A DNA stretch of 64,000 nucleotides, taken from contig NZ_LMJT01000045.1 in the NCBI RefSeq assembly GCF_001429395.1, forward strand, positions 62,112 to 126,111, in the 5' to 3' direction. This DNA is from Allobosea sp. Root381. Lineage in GTDB: Bacteria; Pseudomonadota; Alphaproteobacteria; Rhizobiales; Beijerinckiaceae. The notes beneath the pieces were generated by a model, which worked only from the letters and a program-made list of their open reading frames with translations, had not been told where the DNA came from and ran no database searches. This document shows, one piece after another, positions 53,814 to 61,373 of this stretch (positions are counted from its first letter, which is position 1; the number at the start of each line of letters is the position of its first letter). Both the position numbers and the translations under genes were made by a program.

Positions 53814-54143
53814 TCATTCGGCCTGCCTGAGACCGCCATAATACGCCGCCAGCGCCGCGATTTCCTCGGCGGACAGGCCCGCGGCGATCGTCTGCATCAC
53901 CCGGTTTTCGCGCTGGCCTTGCCTGTAGGCCTGCATCAGCGCGACGAACTGGTCGGGGGGGATGCCGATAATCGCCGGGATGCCGCCCTGCTGCCGCCCG
54001 CTGCTCTGATGGCAACTGGCGCATTCCGCCGCGAGATACTCGCCGAGCGCGGCGTCCGCAGCGGCGGCGCTGCCCTGCGCCGCGAGCGCGCCGGCCAGCA
54101 CCAGGGCTGCACGCCGCAGGCTATCGCCCGTTCGCGTCGTCAT
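53814..54143 (-). CDS. Small c-type cytochrome (FccA/SoxE-like)
   Basis: This is a 109-residue exported monoheme cytochrome c. The signal peptide ends near residue 29, the heme site is CASCH at 41-45, and a Met ligand is likely in ENRVMQ. The ending LAAYYGGLR is typical of class I cytochromes. It sits between soxA (ATGA overlap) and the flavoprotein gene, which fits the cytochrome subunit of flavocytochrome c. Known FccA or SoxE is often diheme, and only one CxxCH is present here. Confidence 0.88.
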   Translation of the reverse strand: MTTRTGDSLRRAALVLAGALAAQGSAAAADAALGEYLAAECASCHQSSGRQQGGIPAIIGIPPDQFVALMQAYRQGQRENRVMQTIAAGLSAEEIAALAAYYGGLRQAE

Positions 54144-54916
54144 CGCCGAATTCCCGGCGTTTCGACGGGAAGTCCCTTGGCTCTTGCGGCGAGATAGAGC
54201 TCCAGCGCCAGATACTCCGGTGCGCCATAGTCGAACTGGGTCGCGCGCACGCCGAGCGAGCAGGCCCGCAGGCGCCGGTGCAGCGAGCCGACATCGTTCC
54301 ATTCGAGGCGATAGGCCGGAAATGCGGTGCCGACACCTTGGGAGATAGTGTCACCGCGCAGCTTCTGGCCGACGAGCCCGTCATGGCACTGCGTGCAGGA
54401 GAGGTTGAGCTGGCCCTGACGGCGCTCGAACAGCGTCTTGCCAGCCTCGTAGAATGGTTTTGCCGGGCCGTCGGTCCTGACATCGAGCGGCAGGCCGCGC
54501 GAAAGGGAGGCGACATAAGCGGTAAGAGACAGGAGTTCCGGCGTCTCGTAGCCGAAGGGCGGCTGCCCCTGGCGCTCGACACGGCACTGCTCGATGCGTC
54601 CTTCGAGATTGAGCAGCCTGCCCGAGGCCGCATCGACCTGCGGATAGCGGGTGGCGGTGCCGCGCAGGCTCTGCTGCGGCTCGGCATGGCAGGTGATGCA
54701 GGCTTGCGCGTCGGGAGTAGGCTTGCGGCTGAACAGCTCGCGGCCCTGCTCGACCCAGAAGAAGGCCGGATTGCGGGCCTCGTCCGCCTGCTGGCGCTGC
54801 AATTCGGGGGATAGGAATTCCGTGCCGGATTTGATCTCTGCCTGCACGGGCGCAAGCAGGATGGCAACCAGGACCAGCCCGGCCGCCGGCGCCCTGCCTC
54901 GGCTGGCACGGCCCAT
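54140..54916 (-). CDS. soxA: Sulfur oxidation diheme cytochrome SoxA
   Basis: This 258-residue periplasmic subunit of the SoxXA complex joins thiosulfate to the SoxY cysteine. It has a signal peptide and two heme c sites: CITCH near residue 73 and CTQCH near 174. The cysteine in RACSLGVR near 216 probably ligates the active-site heme and carries the persulfide. It has the diheme form, as in Paracoccus. It starts five bases after soxZ, and its stop overlaps the cytochrome c start. Confidence 0.93.
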   Translation of the reverse strand: MGRASRGRAPAAGLVLVAILLAPVQAEIKSGTEFLSPELQRQQADEARNPAFFWVEQGRELFSRKPTPDAQACITCHAEPQQSLRGTATRYPQVDAASGRLLNLEGRIEQCRVERQGQPPFGYETPELLSLTAYVASLSRGLPLDVRTDGPAKPFYEAGKTLFERRQGQLNLSCTQCHDGLVGQKLRGDTISQGVGTAFPAYRLEWNDVGSLHRRLRACSLGVRATQFDYGAPEYLALELYLAARAKGLPVETPGIRR

Positions 54917-54921
54917 GGCTC

Positions 54922-55245
54922 TCACGTCACGGTAAGCCTGGCGGTCCGGGTGAAGGTCGCGCCGCCATCCTCGCGCCATTCGAAGAGCAGGTCGCCGGTT
55001 GCGACGGCCTTCGTCGTGAAGGAGACGAAGGGGTTGGCGGAGACGCCGGTATGCATGTCGAAGCGAAAGACCGGCTCCCCGGCATAGGTCACTGTCAGCC
55101 GGTTCAGGATCTTGCGCGGCACGGTGCCGCCCTTGCCGTCGGACTGGCCGCCGCGATCCATCGGGTGGCGGGTCAGGACCTTGATCTCGACGATCTCGCC
55201 GGCGCGGGCCTCGGCCGGCATGGTGATGCGGGCGTTGAAGGACAT
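54922..55245 (-). CDS. soxZ: Sulfur carrier partner SoxZ
   Basis: This 107-residue immunoglobulin-like subunit pairs with SoxY to form the SoxYZ carrier. Family landmarks are EIVEIKVLTRHPMDRG near 17, the KILNRLTVTY strand near 45, and VSANPFVSF near 70. It has no signal peptide and would be exported with Tat-targeted SoxY. It lies seven bases after soxY and five before soxA. Confidence 0.95.
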   Translation of the reverse strand: MSFNARITMPAEARAGEIVEIKVLTRHPMDRGGQSDGKGGTVPRKILNRLTVTYAGEPVFRFDMHTGVSANPFVSFTTKAVATGDLLFEWREDGGATFTRTARLTVT

Positions 55246-55252
55246 GGTCTCC

Positions 55253-55747
55253 TCAGCCTCCGTCGATGCAGGCGCTGAGCGTCACGACGACATTCGCATC
55301 CGCCATGACGAAGCGGCCATCGCTCAGCGCAGCCACCGCCGCGACCTTCTGCGACTGCGCCAGCCGCAGGGTCGTCGCGACCTCGGCGCGACCGGCACGC
55401 GGGCTCAAGATAAAGCGCGCCATGTCGGGAAACGGGTTCTTCTCGGCGATCAGGTGAATCCAGCGGACATGATCGGCCTCGGTCATCGGGCTTTCGACGC
55501 GGATGCGGGTATCGACAGAATTGCCGTTCTCCACGAGAGGCGGAATGTCGAGCGTGATGCGGCCGCGTTCGGGCGCGGCGCCTTCCGTGACGCGGGCGAC
55601 CAGTTCCGCGAGGTCGGGCGCGACCTCCGCTGCGGCAAGGCGCGGCAGCGCCGCCGCCACGAGCCCCACCGCGGCCCCTGTGACGAGGCACCGCCGGTCG
55701 GGGCCCTGGTCACGGCGTCCTGAGCGAGGCGAGATAGCTGACGACAT
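55253..55747 (-). CDS. soxY: Sulfur carrier SoxY with atypical C-terminus
   Basis: SoxY (164 residues) carries sulfur intermediates on a C-terminal swinging-arm cysteine, normally within the motif GGCGG at the very end. Here the end is SACIDGG: the cysteine is present but the preceding glycines are Ser-Ala and two residues (Ile-Asp) are inserted before the final GG. The rest fits SoxY, with a Tat-like signal (DRRCLVTGAAVGL), ENGNSVDTRI near 85, and the strand EVATTLRLAQSQKVAAVA. The ATG at 55747 overlaps the end of soxX by 38 bp. Confidence 0.88.
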   Translation of the reverse strand: MSSAISPRSGRRDQGPDRRCLVTGAAVGLVAAALPRLAAAEVAPDLAELVARVTEGAAPERGRITLDIPPLVENGNSVDTRIRVESPMTEADHVRWIHLIAEKNPFPDMARFILSPRAGRAEVATTLRLAQSQKVAAVAALSDGRFVMADANVVVTLSACIDGG

Positions 55748-56156
55748 CCTCGATCTCCTGGGCCGAAAGGGCCGGCTTGCCCCGATAGGCAGGGGCCACA
55801 TCATGCAGATTTTCCGTCCTGAAATAGGGCGGCATCACCGTCTGCGGATTGAGCAGCGAGGCATCGACCAGCCGCAGGCGAATCTGGCCGGCATCGAGTC
55901 GTGCGCCCACGCCGGCGAGCGGCGGGCCGATCGTGCCCTGGAACGGCTCGGACGGATCCGCGCCGTTGTGGCAGATCAGGCAGTTGCCGCGCTCGCGGTC
56001 GCGCAGCAGCCCCTCGCCGCGCGCCGGATCACCGGCAAGGCCGCCTAGCGGACCCGGGATCGCGTCACCGACGACCGTGTATGGCTCGAGTGCGACGGCA
56101 GCCGGAGCCCCGGCGGCGGCCAGCACCGCGCCGACCAGCAGGAGCGCCGGAAGCAT
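55710..56156 (-). CDS. soxX: Sulfur oxidation monoheme cytochrome SoxX
   Basis: This 148-residue periplasmic cytochrome c is the small subunit of SoxXA. The signal peptide ends near residue 22, the heme site is CLICH near 59-63, and the Met ligand is in TVMPPYF near 106. The ending SAQEIEDVVSYLASL is typical. It starts only 10 bp after the stop of the iorB-like molybdoenzyme gene and leads the sox gene run, so the two are probably on one transcript. Confidence 0.92.
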   Translation of the reverse strand: MLPALLLVGAVLAAAGAPAAVALEPYTVVGDAIPGPLGGLAGDPARGEGLLRDRERGNCLICHNGADPSEPFQGTIGPPLAGVGARLDAGQIRLRLVDASLLNPQTVMPPYFRTENLHDVAPAYRGKPALSAQEIEDVVSYLASLRTP

Positions 56157-56166
56157 TTCGCCCGCC

Positions 56167-58362
56167 TCACGCCTTCTTCAGGTCGGCGTTCTTGAGCGGC
56201 AGGCTGCGGATGCGCTTGCCGGTCGCGGCGAAGATCGCGTTGAGCACGGCCGGCGCGGCGACCGCGATCGTCGGCTCGCCGACGCCGCCCCAGAAGCCGC
56301 CGGACGGCACGATCACCGTCTCGACAGCGGGCATCGCCTCCAGCCGCATCACCTCATAGGTGTCGAAATTCTCCTGCTCGACGCGGCCGTCCTTGACGGT
56401 GATCTCGCCATAGAGCGAGGCCGAAAGCCCGTAGACGAAGGAGCCCTCGACCTGCCGCTCGATCTGCGCCGGGTTGACCGCATAGCCCGGATCGGTGGCC
56501 GCGACGATGCGGCGGATCTTGAGCTGCCCCTCCGGACTGACCGAGACCTCAGCGACCGCCGCGACATAGGAGCCGAAGCCCATGGTCTGGCAGATGCCGC
56601 GGAAGACGCCGTCCGGGAGCGGCTTGCCCCAGCCGGCCCTCTCGGCCGCCGCGTTGAGCACGGCGAGGTGCTTGGGGTGGTCCTTCATCAGGGCGCGGCG
56701 GAATTCGAGCGGGTCCTTGCCGGCGGCATGGGCCAGTTCGTCCATGAAGGATTCCAGATAGATCGCGTTCTGGTTCAGGTTGACGCCGCGCCAGAAGCCC
56801 GGCGGCACATGCGGGTTGCGCATGGCGTGGTCGATCAGCAGGTTGGGCACCGAATAGCCGATCGAGGCCTCCGGCCCGGGCGGGTTGAGGCCCTGGAAGA
56901 CGACCGGGTCGCGCCCGTTCTGGATGTTCTGCGGGAAAATGCCGGCGACGATCGACTGGCCGGAGATGCGCATGTGCAGGCCGGTCAGGTTGCCGTCCTT
57001 GTCGAGCGCGCCGGTCATCTTGCATTGGGTTACCGGGTGGAAGCGGCCATGCAGCATGTCCTCCTCGCGCGACCAGATCAGCTTCACCGGCGTTCCGGGG
57101 ATCTGCCTGGCGATGGCGACGACCTGCCGGACCCAGTCATGCACCGCGCCGCGCCGGCCGAAGCCGCCGCCGAGGTCGATCTTGTAGGCCTCGCATTTGG
57201 CGATCGGCAGGCCCGAGGCCTCGGCCGTGGCGGCGAGCGCCGCCTCGCCGTTCTGCGTCGGCGTCCAGACCTCGCATTTCTCCGGCGTCCAGACCGCCGT
57301 CGCGTTCATCGTCTCCATGCAGGCATGGTTCTGGTAGGGGTAGCTGTAGACGGCCTCGACCGTGCGGGCGGCACCGGCGATCGCCGCCTTCACGTCGCCG
57401 TTCTGGTTGCCGACCACGGCGTTGGATGCATCGAGCCCCTCCTTCAGCCAGGCGGCTATGCTTTCGCTCGAAACCTTGGCGTGCTCGCCCTCGTCCCAGA
57501 CGATCGGCAGCGCGTCGAGCGCGGTCTTGGCCTGCCACCAGTTGTCGGCGACGACGGTGACGGCGCTGTCGCCGACCGGCAGCACATGCCTGACGCCGGG
57601 CATGGCCTTGATCGCGGCGGCGTCGAAGCTCTTCACCTTGCCGCCGAAGACCGGGCAATCCTTGATCGCGGCATTGAGCATGCCCGGCATCGTCAGATCC
57701 ATACCGTAGATCTTCTTGCCGTTGGTCTTGTCTGCCGTGTCGAGCCGCGGCAGCGGCTTGCCGACGACTGTCCAGTCCTTCGGGTCCTTGAGCGGCACCT
57801 CCTTCGGCGCCTCGAGCTTCGCGGCGGCTGCCGCGACCTGCCCATAGCGCAGTGAGCGTCCCGAGGCCTTGTGGCTGATCACGCCCTTCTGCGCGCCGCA
57901 TTCGGCCGCCGGCACCTTCCACTCGTTCGCGGCAGCCTGGACCAGCATCATCCGGGCTGCGGCGCCGCCCTTGCGGACATAGTCATGCGATTCGCGGATG
58001 CCGCGGCTGCCGCCCGTCGAGAAATTGCCCCAGATCCGGTTGCGGGCGACGTTCTGGCCCGGCGTCGGGTATTCGGTCGTGACTCGAGCCCAGTCGCATT
58101 CGAGTTCCTCGGCGACGAGCTGGGCGAGGCCGGTGAGCGTGCCCTGCCCCATCTCCGAGCGGGCGATGCGGATCACCACCTTGTCGTCCGGATGGATCAC
58201 CACCCAGGCGTTGATCTCGGGCACGGCTCCCTGCGCCAGCGCCTCGCCCGAGAAGGGAATGGCAAAGCCGAAGCTGAAAGCCCCCGCAGCGGCGGCAGAA
58301 CCGGCGAGCAGGCTGCGGCGGGACAGGTTGGTTCTGGAAGAGGCGGTCGAGGTGGATGTCAT
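56167..58362 (-). CDS. Molybdenum hydroxylase large subunit (IorB/xanthine dehydrogenase family)
   Basis: This 731-residue subunit binds the molybdenum cofactor in an Ior-type aldehyde or N-heterocycle oxidoreductase. It has a Tat signal (SRRSLLAGSAAAAG), so the folded complex is exported to the periplasm. Landmarks are SEMGQGTLTGLAQLVAEEL near 75, GGGFGRRG near 400, and the end-domain GGFWGGVGEPTIAVAAPAVLNA with its probable catalytic Glu in GVGEP near residue 703. The start is fixed by GGAGG before the ATG at 58362. The small subunit gene is 96 bp upstream and soxX 10 bp downstream. The substrate is unknown. Confidence 0.92.
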   Translation of the reverse strand: MTSTSTASSRTNLSRRSLLAGSAAAAGAFSFGFAIPFSGEALAQGAVPEINAWVVIHPDDKVVIRIARSEMGQGTLTGLAQLVAEELECDWARVTTEYPTPGQNVARNRIWGNFSTGGSRGIRESHDYVRKGGAAARMMLVQAAANEWKVPAAECGAQKGVISHKASGRSLRYGQVAAAAAKLEAPKEVPLKDPKDWTVVGKPLPRLDTADKTNGKKIYGMDLTMPGMLNAAIKDCPVFGGKVKSFDAAAIKAMPGVRHVLPVGDSAVTVVADNWWQAKTALDALPIVWDEGEHAKVSSESIAAWLKEGLDASNAVVGNQNGDVKAAIAGAARTVEAVYSYPYQNHACMETMNATAVWTPEKCEVWTPTQNGEAALAATAEASGLPIAKCEAYKIDLGGGFGRRGAVHDWVRQVVAIARQIPGTPVKLIWSREEDMLHGRFHPVTQCKMTGALDKDGNLTGLHMRISGQSIVAGIFPQNIQNGRDPVVFQGLNPPGPEASIGYSVPNLLIDHAMRNPHVPPGFWRGVNLNQNAIYLESFMDELAHAAGKDPLEFRRALMKDHPKHLAVLNAAAERAGWGKPLPDGVFRGICQTMGFGSYVAAVAEVSVSPEGQLKIRRIVAATDPGYAVNPAQIERQVEGSFVYGLSASLYGEITVKDGRVEQENFDTYEVMRLEAMPAVETVIVPSGGFWGGVGEPTIAVAAPAVLNAIFAATGKRIRSLPLKNADLKKA

Positions 58363-58458
58363 TGTCGTCCTCCGGATCTGCATGGACGCGAGGGATGCGC
58401 GGGGCCCTGGGCCCGGCCGCGCTCGACCTCACGCAGGAAGTGCGGAACAGGCAGCCGC

Positions 58459-58926
58459 TCAGCCGCGGCCGAGCGTGCCGCCGGCGACGACGTCGAGGAT
58501 CGCGGTCTTGACCCGCGCATAGGTGCCGCAGCGACAGATATTGGTGATCTCGGCGGCGATGTCGGCCTCGGTCGCCTTCGGATTGGCCTGCAGCAGCGCC
58601 GCCGTCGCCATGATCATGCCGCTCTGGCAGAAGCCGCATTGCGGCACGTCATGCTTGATCCAGGCCTGCTGGACGGGATGCGAACCATCGGGCGACAGCC
58701 CCTCGATCGTGACGATCTTCTGGTCTTCGGTGACCGCGCTGAGCGGCAGGACGCAGGAGCGGGTCGCGACGCCGTCGATATGGACCGTGCAGGCTCCGCA
58801 TTGCGCGACGCCGCAGCCATATTTTGTACCCGTCAGGCCGATCTGTTCGCGGATGACCCAGAGCAGCGGCGTGTCGCCATCCGCCTCGACGTCGAGCGCC
58901 TTGCCGTTCACATTGAGCTTCGCCAC
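58459..58926 (-). CDS. Molybdenum hydroxylase [2Fe-2S] subunit (IorA-like)
   Basis: This 155-residue protein has two [2Fe-2S] clusters: a plant-type one with Cys38, Cys43, Cys46 and Cys58 (CGVAQCGAC), and a helical-bundle one with Cys97, Cys100, Cys131 and Cys133 (CGFC, CRC). It passes electrons from the molybdenum centre of the large subunit to an outside acceptor. It has no signal and should be carried out with the Tat-targeted large subunit. The start is a GTG at 58926 with GGGAGG six bases upstream. Confidence 0.95.
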   Translation of the reverse strand: MAKLNVNGKALDVEADGDTPLLWVIREQIGLTGTKYGCGVAQCGACTVHIDGVATRSCVLPLSAVTEDQKIVTIEGLSPDGSHPVQQAWIKHDVPQCGFCQSGMIMATAALLQANPKATEADIAAEITNICRCGTYARVKTAILDVVAGGTLGRG

Positions 58927-59396
58927 CGTAAACCTCCCGGTTCGGTTTAAAAAGATCGGCGAGAGCGCCAACGCGCCTCGCCGGAGATCCGGCGCGCCGC
59001 GCGGCGCACCGGTTGTTTTTGATTGGAATCAATTGAAACTCAGCCGGAGCGATCCGCCAACGTCCGATACGCGGACACTCACGCGGCGTGATCGTTGACG
59101 GAGCAACGAATTGCCGGGTGGAAAAAAGCAATTCTTCTCGGTTTCTCGGCCTGTTATGGCCACATTGGCGAGGGTATCGCCCCGCCCCTGCGTCAGGGCG
59201 CCTCACAGCAACGTGAAGCGAGCCGCCATCCGAGCGGCCCATAGTGACGGTCTCCGCCACGGATGAGCACCAACGGCGTCGCGCTCCTGTCACGCTGCGG
59301 GGTCAGGTTCAGGCAATGGTTCCGCAACAAGCTGCATCAGCGCGGAGCCGAACAGGGAGATCAGGCGCGGGGGCGGCCAAGAAGCGGACCAGGAAC
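58927..59396. other. Divergent control region upstream of the iorA-like gene
   Basis: These 470 bp separate the iorA/sox transcript from a small plus-strand gene. Positions 59010-59045 and 59085-59165 are A/T-richer than the rest. A palindrome lies at 59019-59032. No other gene or RNA is supported here. Confidence 0.4.
59019..59032. promoter_or_regulatory. Candidate operator palindrome upstream of the iorA-like gene
   Basis: TTGATT and AATCAA form a perfect 6-bp inverted repeat separated by GG, inside an A/T-rich patch about 93 bp upstream of the iorA-like GTG. It could be a regulator site. No family match is claimed. Confidence 0.25.
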
Positions 59397-59648
59397 ATGG
59401 AACGATACAGAGGAGCAGATATCGGCAGCGCTCGGTCAGAGGCGCCGTTCAAGGTCGACCTGCCGCTCGATCCCCGCTGCGTGAACGAGAGCCTTTTCGC
59501 CATCGGGCTGTGGCTGATCGCCCGCGAAATGTCGCATCGCGCCCGGATTTCCATGGAGCCGAGGGACGGCCGCATCCGCGTCAGCCTGCCCGACGCCGAT
59601 GCGGCCAGGGATTTCGGCGAGCGCTTCGCGCAGCGGCTGGTCGCCTGA
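59397..59648 (+). CDS. Small hypothetical protein (83 aa)
   Basis: No family is recognised. The protein is soluble, with a likely helix near residues 32-48 (NESLFAIGLWLIAREMSHRA) followed by short strands (RISMEPRDGRIRVSLP) and a last helix. It is a compact alpha/beta protein without signal or membrane segment. AGGA lies just before the ATG at 59397. Reading upstream gives low-complexity Arg/Ala sequence unlikely to be translated. It is divergent from the iorA-like gene and 111 bp before the diguanylate cyclase. Confidence 0.6.
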   Translation: MERYRGADIGSARSEAPFKVDLPLDPRCVNESLFAIGLWLIAREMSHRARISMEPRDGRIRVSLPDADAARDFGERFAQRLVA

Positions 59649-59759
59649 CGGCTGAAACAGTCGCGGATGACCTCGACCACGCCGATTCTCCGCCAACCCA
59701 TTCAAATTTTAACAACTGGCTTAGAGCCACCTTATCGCCCCCTCGCTAGCCTAGGTGGA

Positions 59760-60917
59760 ATGGTCACCTTTCTCGGACAAAAGCGACGGGCGACAACGCT
59801 GCCGCCGGCCGTCGAAATCGAGATCATTTCGCGCCTCTTCGGTGCCGCCCCCCAGATCATCTGCATCGCACTCGGCCTCATCATCGGTTCGGCGATGATG
59901 GCAGCGCAGACGGGCGAGGCGATCTATGCCTGGCTGGCGGCGGCCGGTGTCGCCACCTCCGGCTGGCGGCTGGCCAACATCGTCGGCTTCATGCGCCGCG
60001 ACCAGCGCGTCGCGCTCACCCTCACCGAGGCAAGGCGCTGGGAGAAGGGCTATGCCTATTCCGCCTTCGCCTTCACACTGGTTATCGCCGTGCTGGTGGT
60101 CGCGACCTTCCGCACGGACGACCAGAGCGGCGAGGACGATCAGGGCGGCCATGTGCTCAGCATCGGGCTGGTGATGGCCCTGACCGCAGGATCCTATCTC
60201 AGGACCCTGCGCTTCTGGATCTGCGCGACGCTCTCGACGGTCGCCATCGGCACGCTCGCGGCAGCCTTCCTTTTGTCCGGCGACCCGCTCTACCAGGCGC
60301 TCAGCATCCTGCTGCTGGTCTATTTGATCTCGATCTATGAAAGCTCGGACTTCATGATCGGCCAGTTCGAGGAGCTGATCATCGCGCGGCGCGAGCTCGA
60401 CCTCGCCTCACGGCAGGACGCGCTGACCGGCCTGCTCAACCGGCGCGGCGTCGACCGGCTGCTGGCCGAGGCTTGCCAGAGCGGCGAGCCGCTGGCGCTT
60501 CTGATGCTCGATCTCGATGGCTTCAAGCAGGTCAACGACAGGCTCGGCCACGCTGCCGGCGACGAGCTGCTGCGACAGGTCGGCAAGCGGCTCGGCGCCC
60601 TGATGCGCTCGGAGGACGTGGTGGGCCGCGTCGGCGGCGACGAGTTCATCGTCCTGATCCGGGGCAAAGCCGGCCCGGGCTTCGCGGATTCGGTCGCGGC
60701 GCGCGCGGTCTCCGCGATCAGCGCCCCCTTCGAGGTCATGGGGCAGCCGGTGCGGATCGGCACCAGCGTCGGCGTCGCGACGAGCGATGGCTGCGGCTCG
60801 GCCGCCCCCGACCTGGCGAAGGCACTGTTCGACCAGGCGGACGCCGCGCTCTACGAGGCCAAGCGCGCCGGCCGAGGCCAGTACCGGCAGGCGACGACAC
60901 TCTATTCGGTCATCTAG
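59760..60917 (+). CDS. Membrane diguanylate cyclase (GGDEF)
   Basis: This 385-residue protein has about six membrane segments (residues 20-200) forming a MASE-like sensor of no recognised named type. A GGDEF domain follows at about 220-380. The catalytic motif GGDEF (292-296) is intact, and the inhibitory I-site RSED (283-286) lies five residues before it, so feedback by c-di-GMP is likely. It makes the second messenger c-di-GMP. There is no EAL domain. The ATG at 59760 is chosen because the preceding in-frame part lacks a ribosome site. Confidence 0.9.
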   Translation: MVTFLGQKRRATTLPPAVEIEIISRLFGAAPQIICIALGLIIGSAMMAAQTGEAIYAWLAAAGVATSGWRLANIVGFMRRDQRVALTLTEARRWEKGYAYSAFAFTLVIAVLVVATFRTDDQSGEDDQGGHVLSIGLVMALTAGSYLRTLRFWICATLSTVAIGTLAAAFLLSGDPLYQALSILLLVYLISIYESSDFMIGQFEELIIARRELDLASRQDALTGLLNRRGVDRLLAEACQSGEPLALLMLDLDGFKQVNDRLGHAAGDELLRQVGKRLGALMRSEDVVGRVGGDEFIVLIRGKAGPGFADSVAARAVSAISAPFEVMGQPVRIGTSVGVATSDGCGSAAPDLAKALFDQADAALYEAKRAGRGQYRQATTLYSVI

Positions 60918-61037
60918 GTCGGCGCACATTGGACGCGACCTGAGCAGTTTTCCGGTCTGCAGCTCTCAACATCCGTCGCGTTCCGGGGTATCAATGGCAA
61001 AGTCTGGAGCCTTTCCAGACAATGGAGGTGCCTGCCG

Positions 61038-61355
61038 ATGCATCCCGCCAATCTGCAGATCGAGGGCCTTCTGGCGCTCGTCTCCGAGCTGACCAGCCAG
61101 TTGGTCAAGGCCGGCGTGCTGACGCCGGAGGCCGTCCAGGAGATGCTCTCCCGCGCCGAGACCGCGATCACTGACGACAAGCAGCGGCGCGACCAGCTAG
61201 GCGACAGCCACCGCGACGCCATGCTCTTCCCGGTGCGCTATCTCGGCCGGGCGCTGGCAGCAGCCGACGGGCAGGCGCAATGCGTCTCGGCCGTCACCGC
61301 CGCGGTGGGGCGCAGCAAGGACCGGCAAGCCCCGCCGCCCGCGCAGGCGCCCTGA
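61038..61355 (+). CDS. Hypothetical helical protein (105 aa)
   Basis: No characterised family is recognised. The first 60 residues are helical (IEGLLALVSELTSQLVKAG, then TPEAVQEMLSRAETAI) and resemble a small dimerisation bundle. The tail is Pro/Ala-rich and probably disordered. There is no signal or membrane segment. GGAGGTGC lies about nine bases before the ATG. It follows the diguanylate cyclase by 120 bp and converges on the CoA-transferase gene. Confidence 0.7.
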   Translation: MHPANLQIEGLLALVSELTSQLVKAGVLTPEAVQEMLSRAETAITDDKQRRDQLGDSHRDAMLFPVRYLGRALAAADGQAQCVSAVTAAVGRSKDRQAPPPAQAP

Positions 61356-61373
61356 GGCGGAACCGGACCTGCA

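Noticed and set aside
53814..58926. Possible complete thiosulfate-oxidising Sox system
   Set aside because: soxB and soxCD were looked for on both strands of the region and are not in the window, so only a partial set can be claimed.
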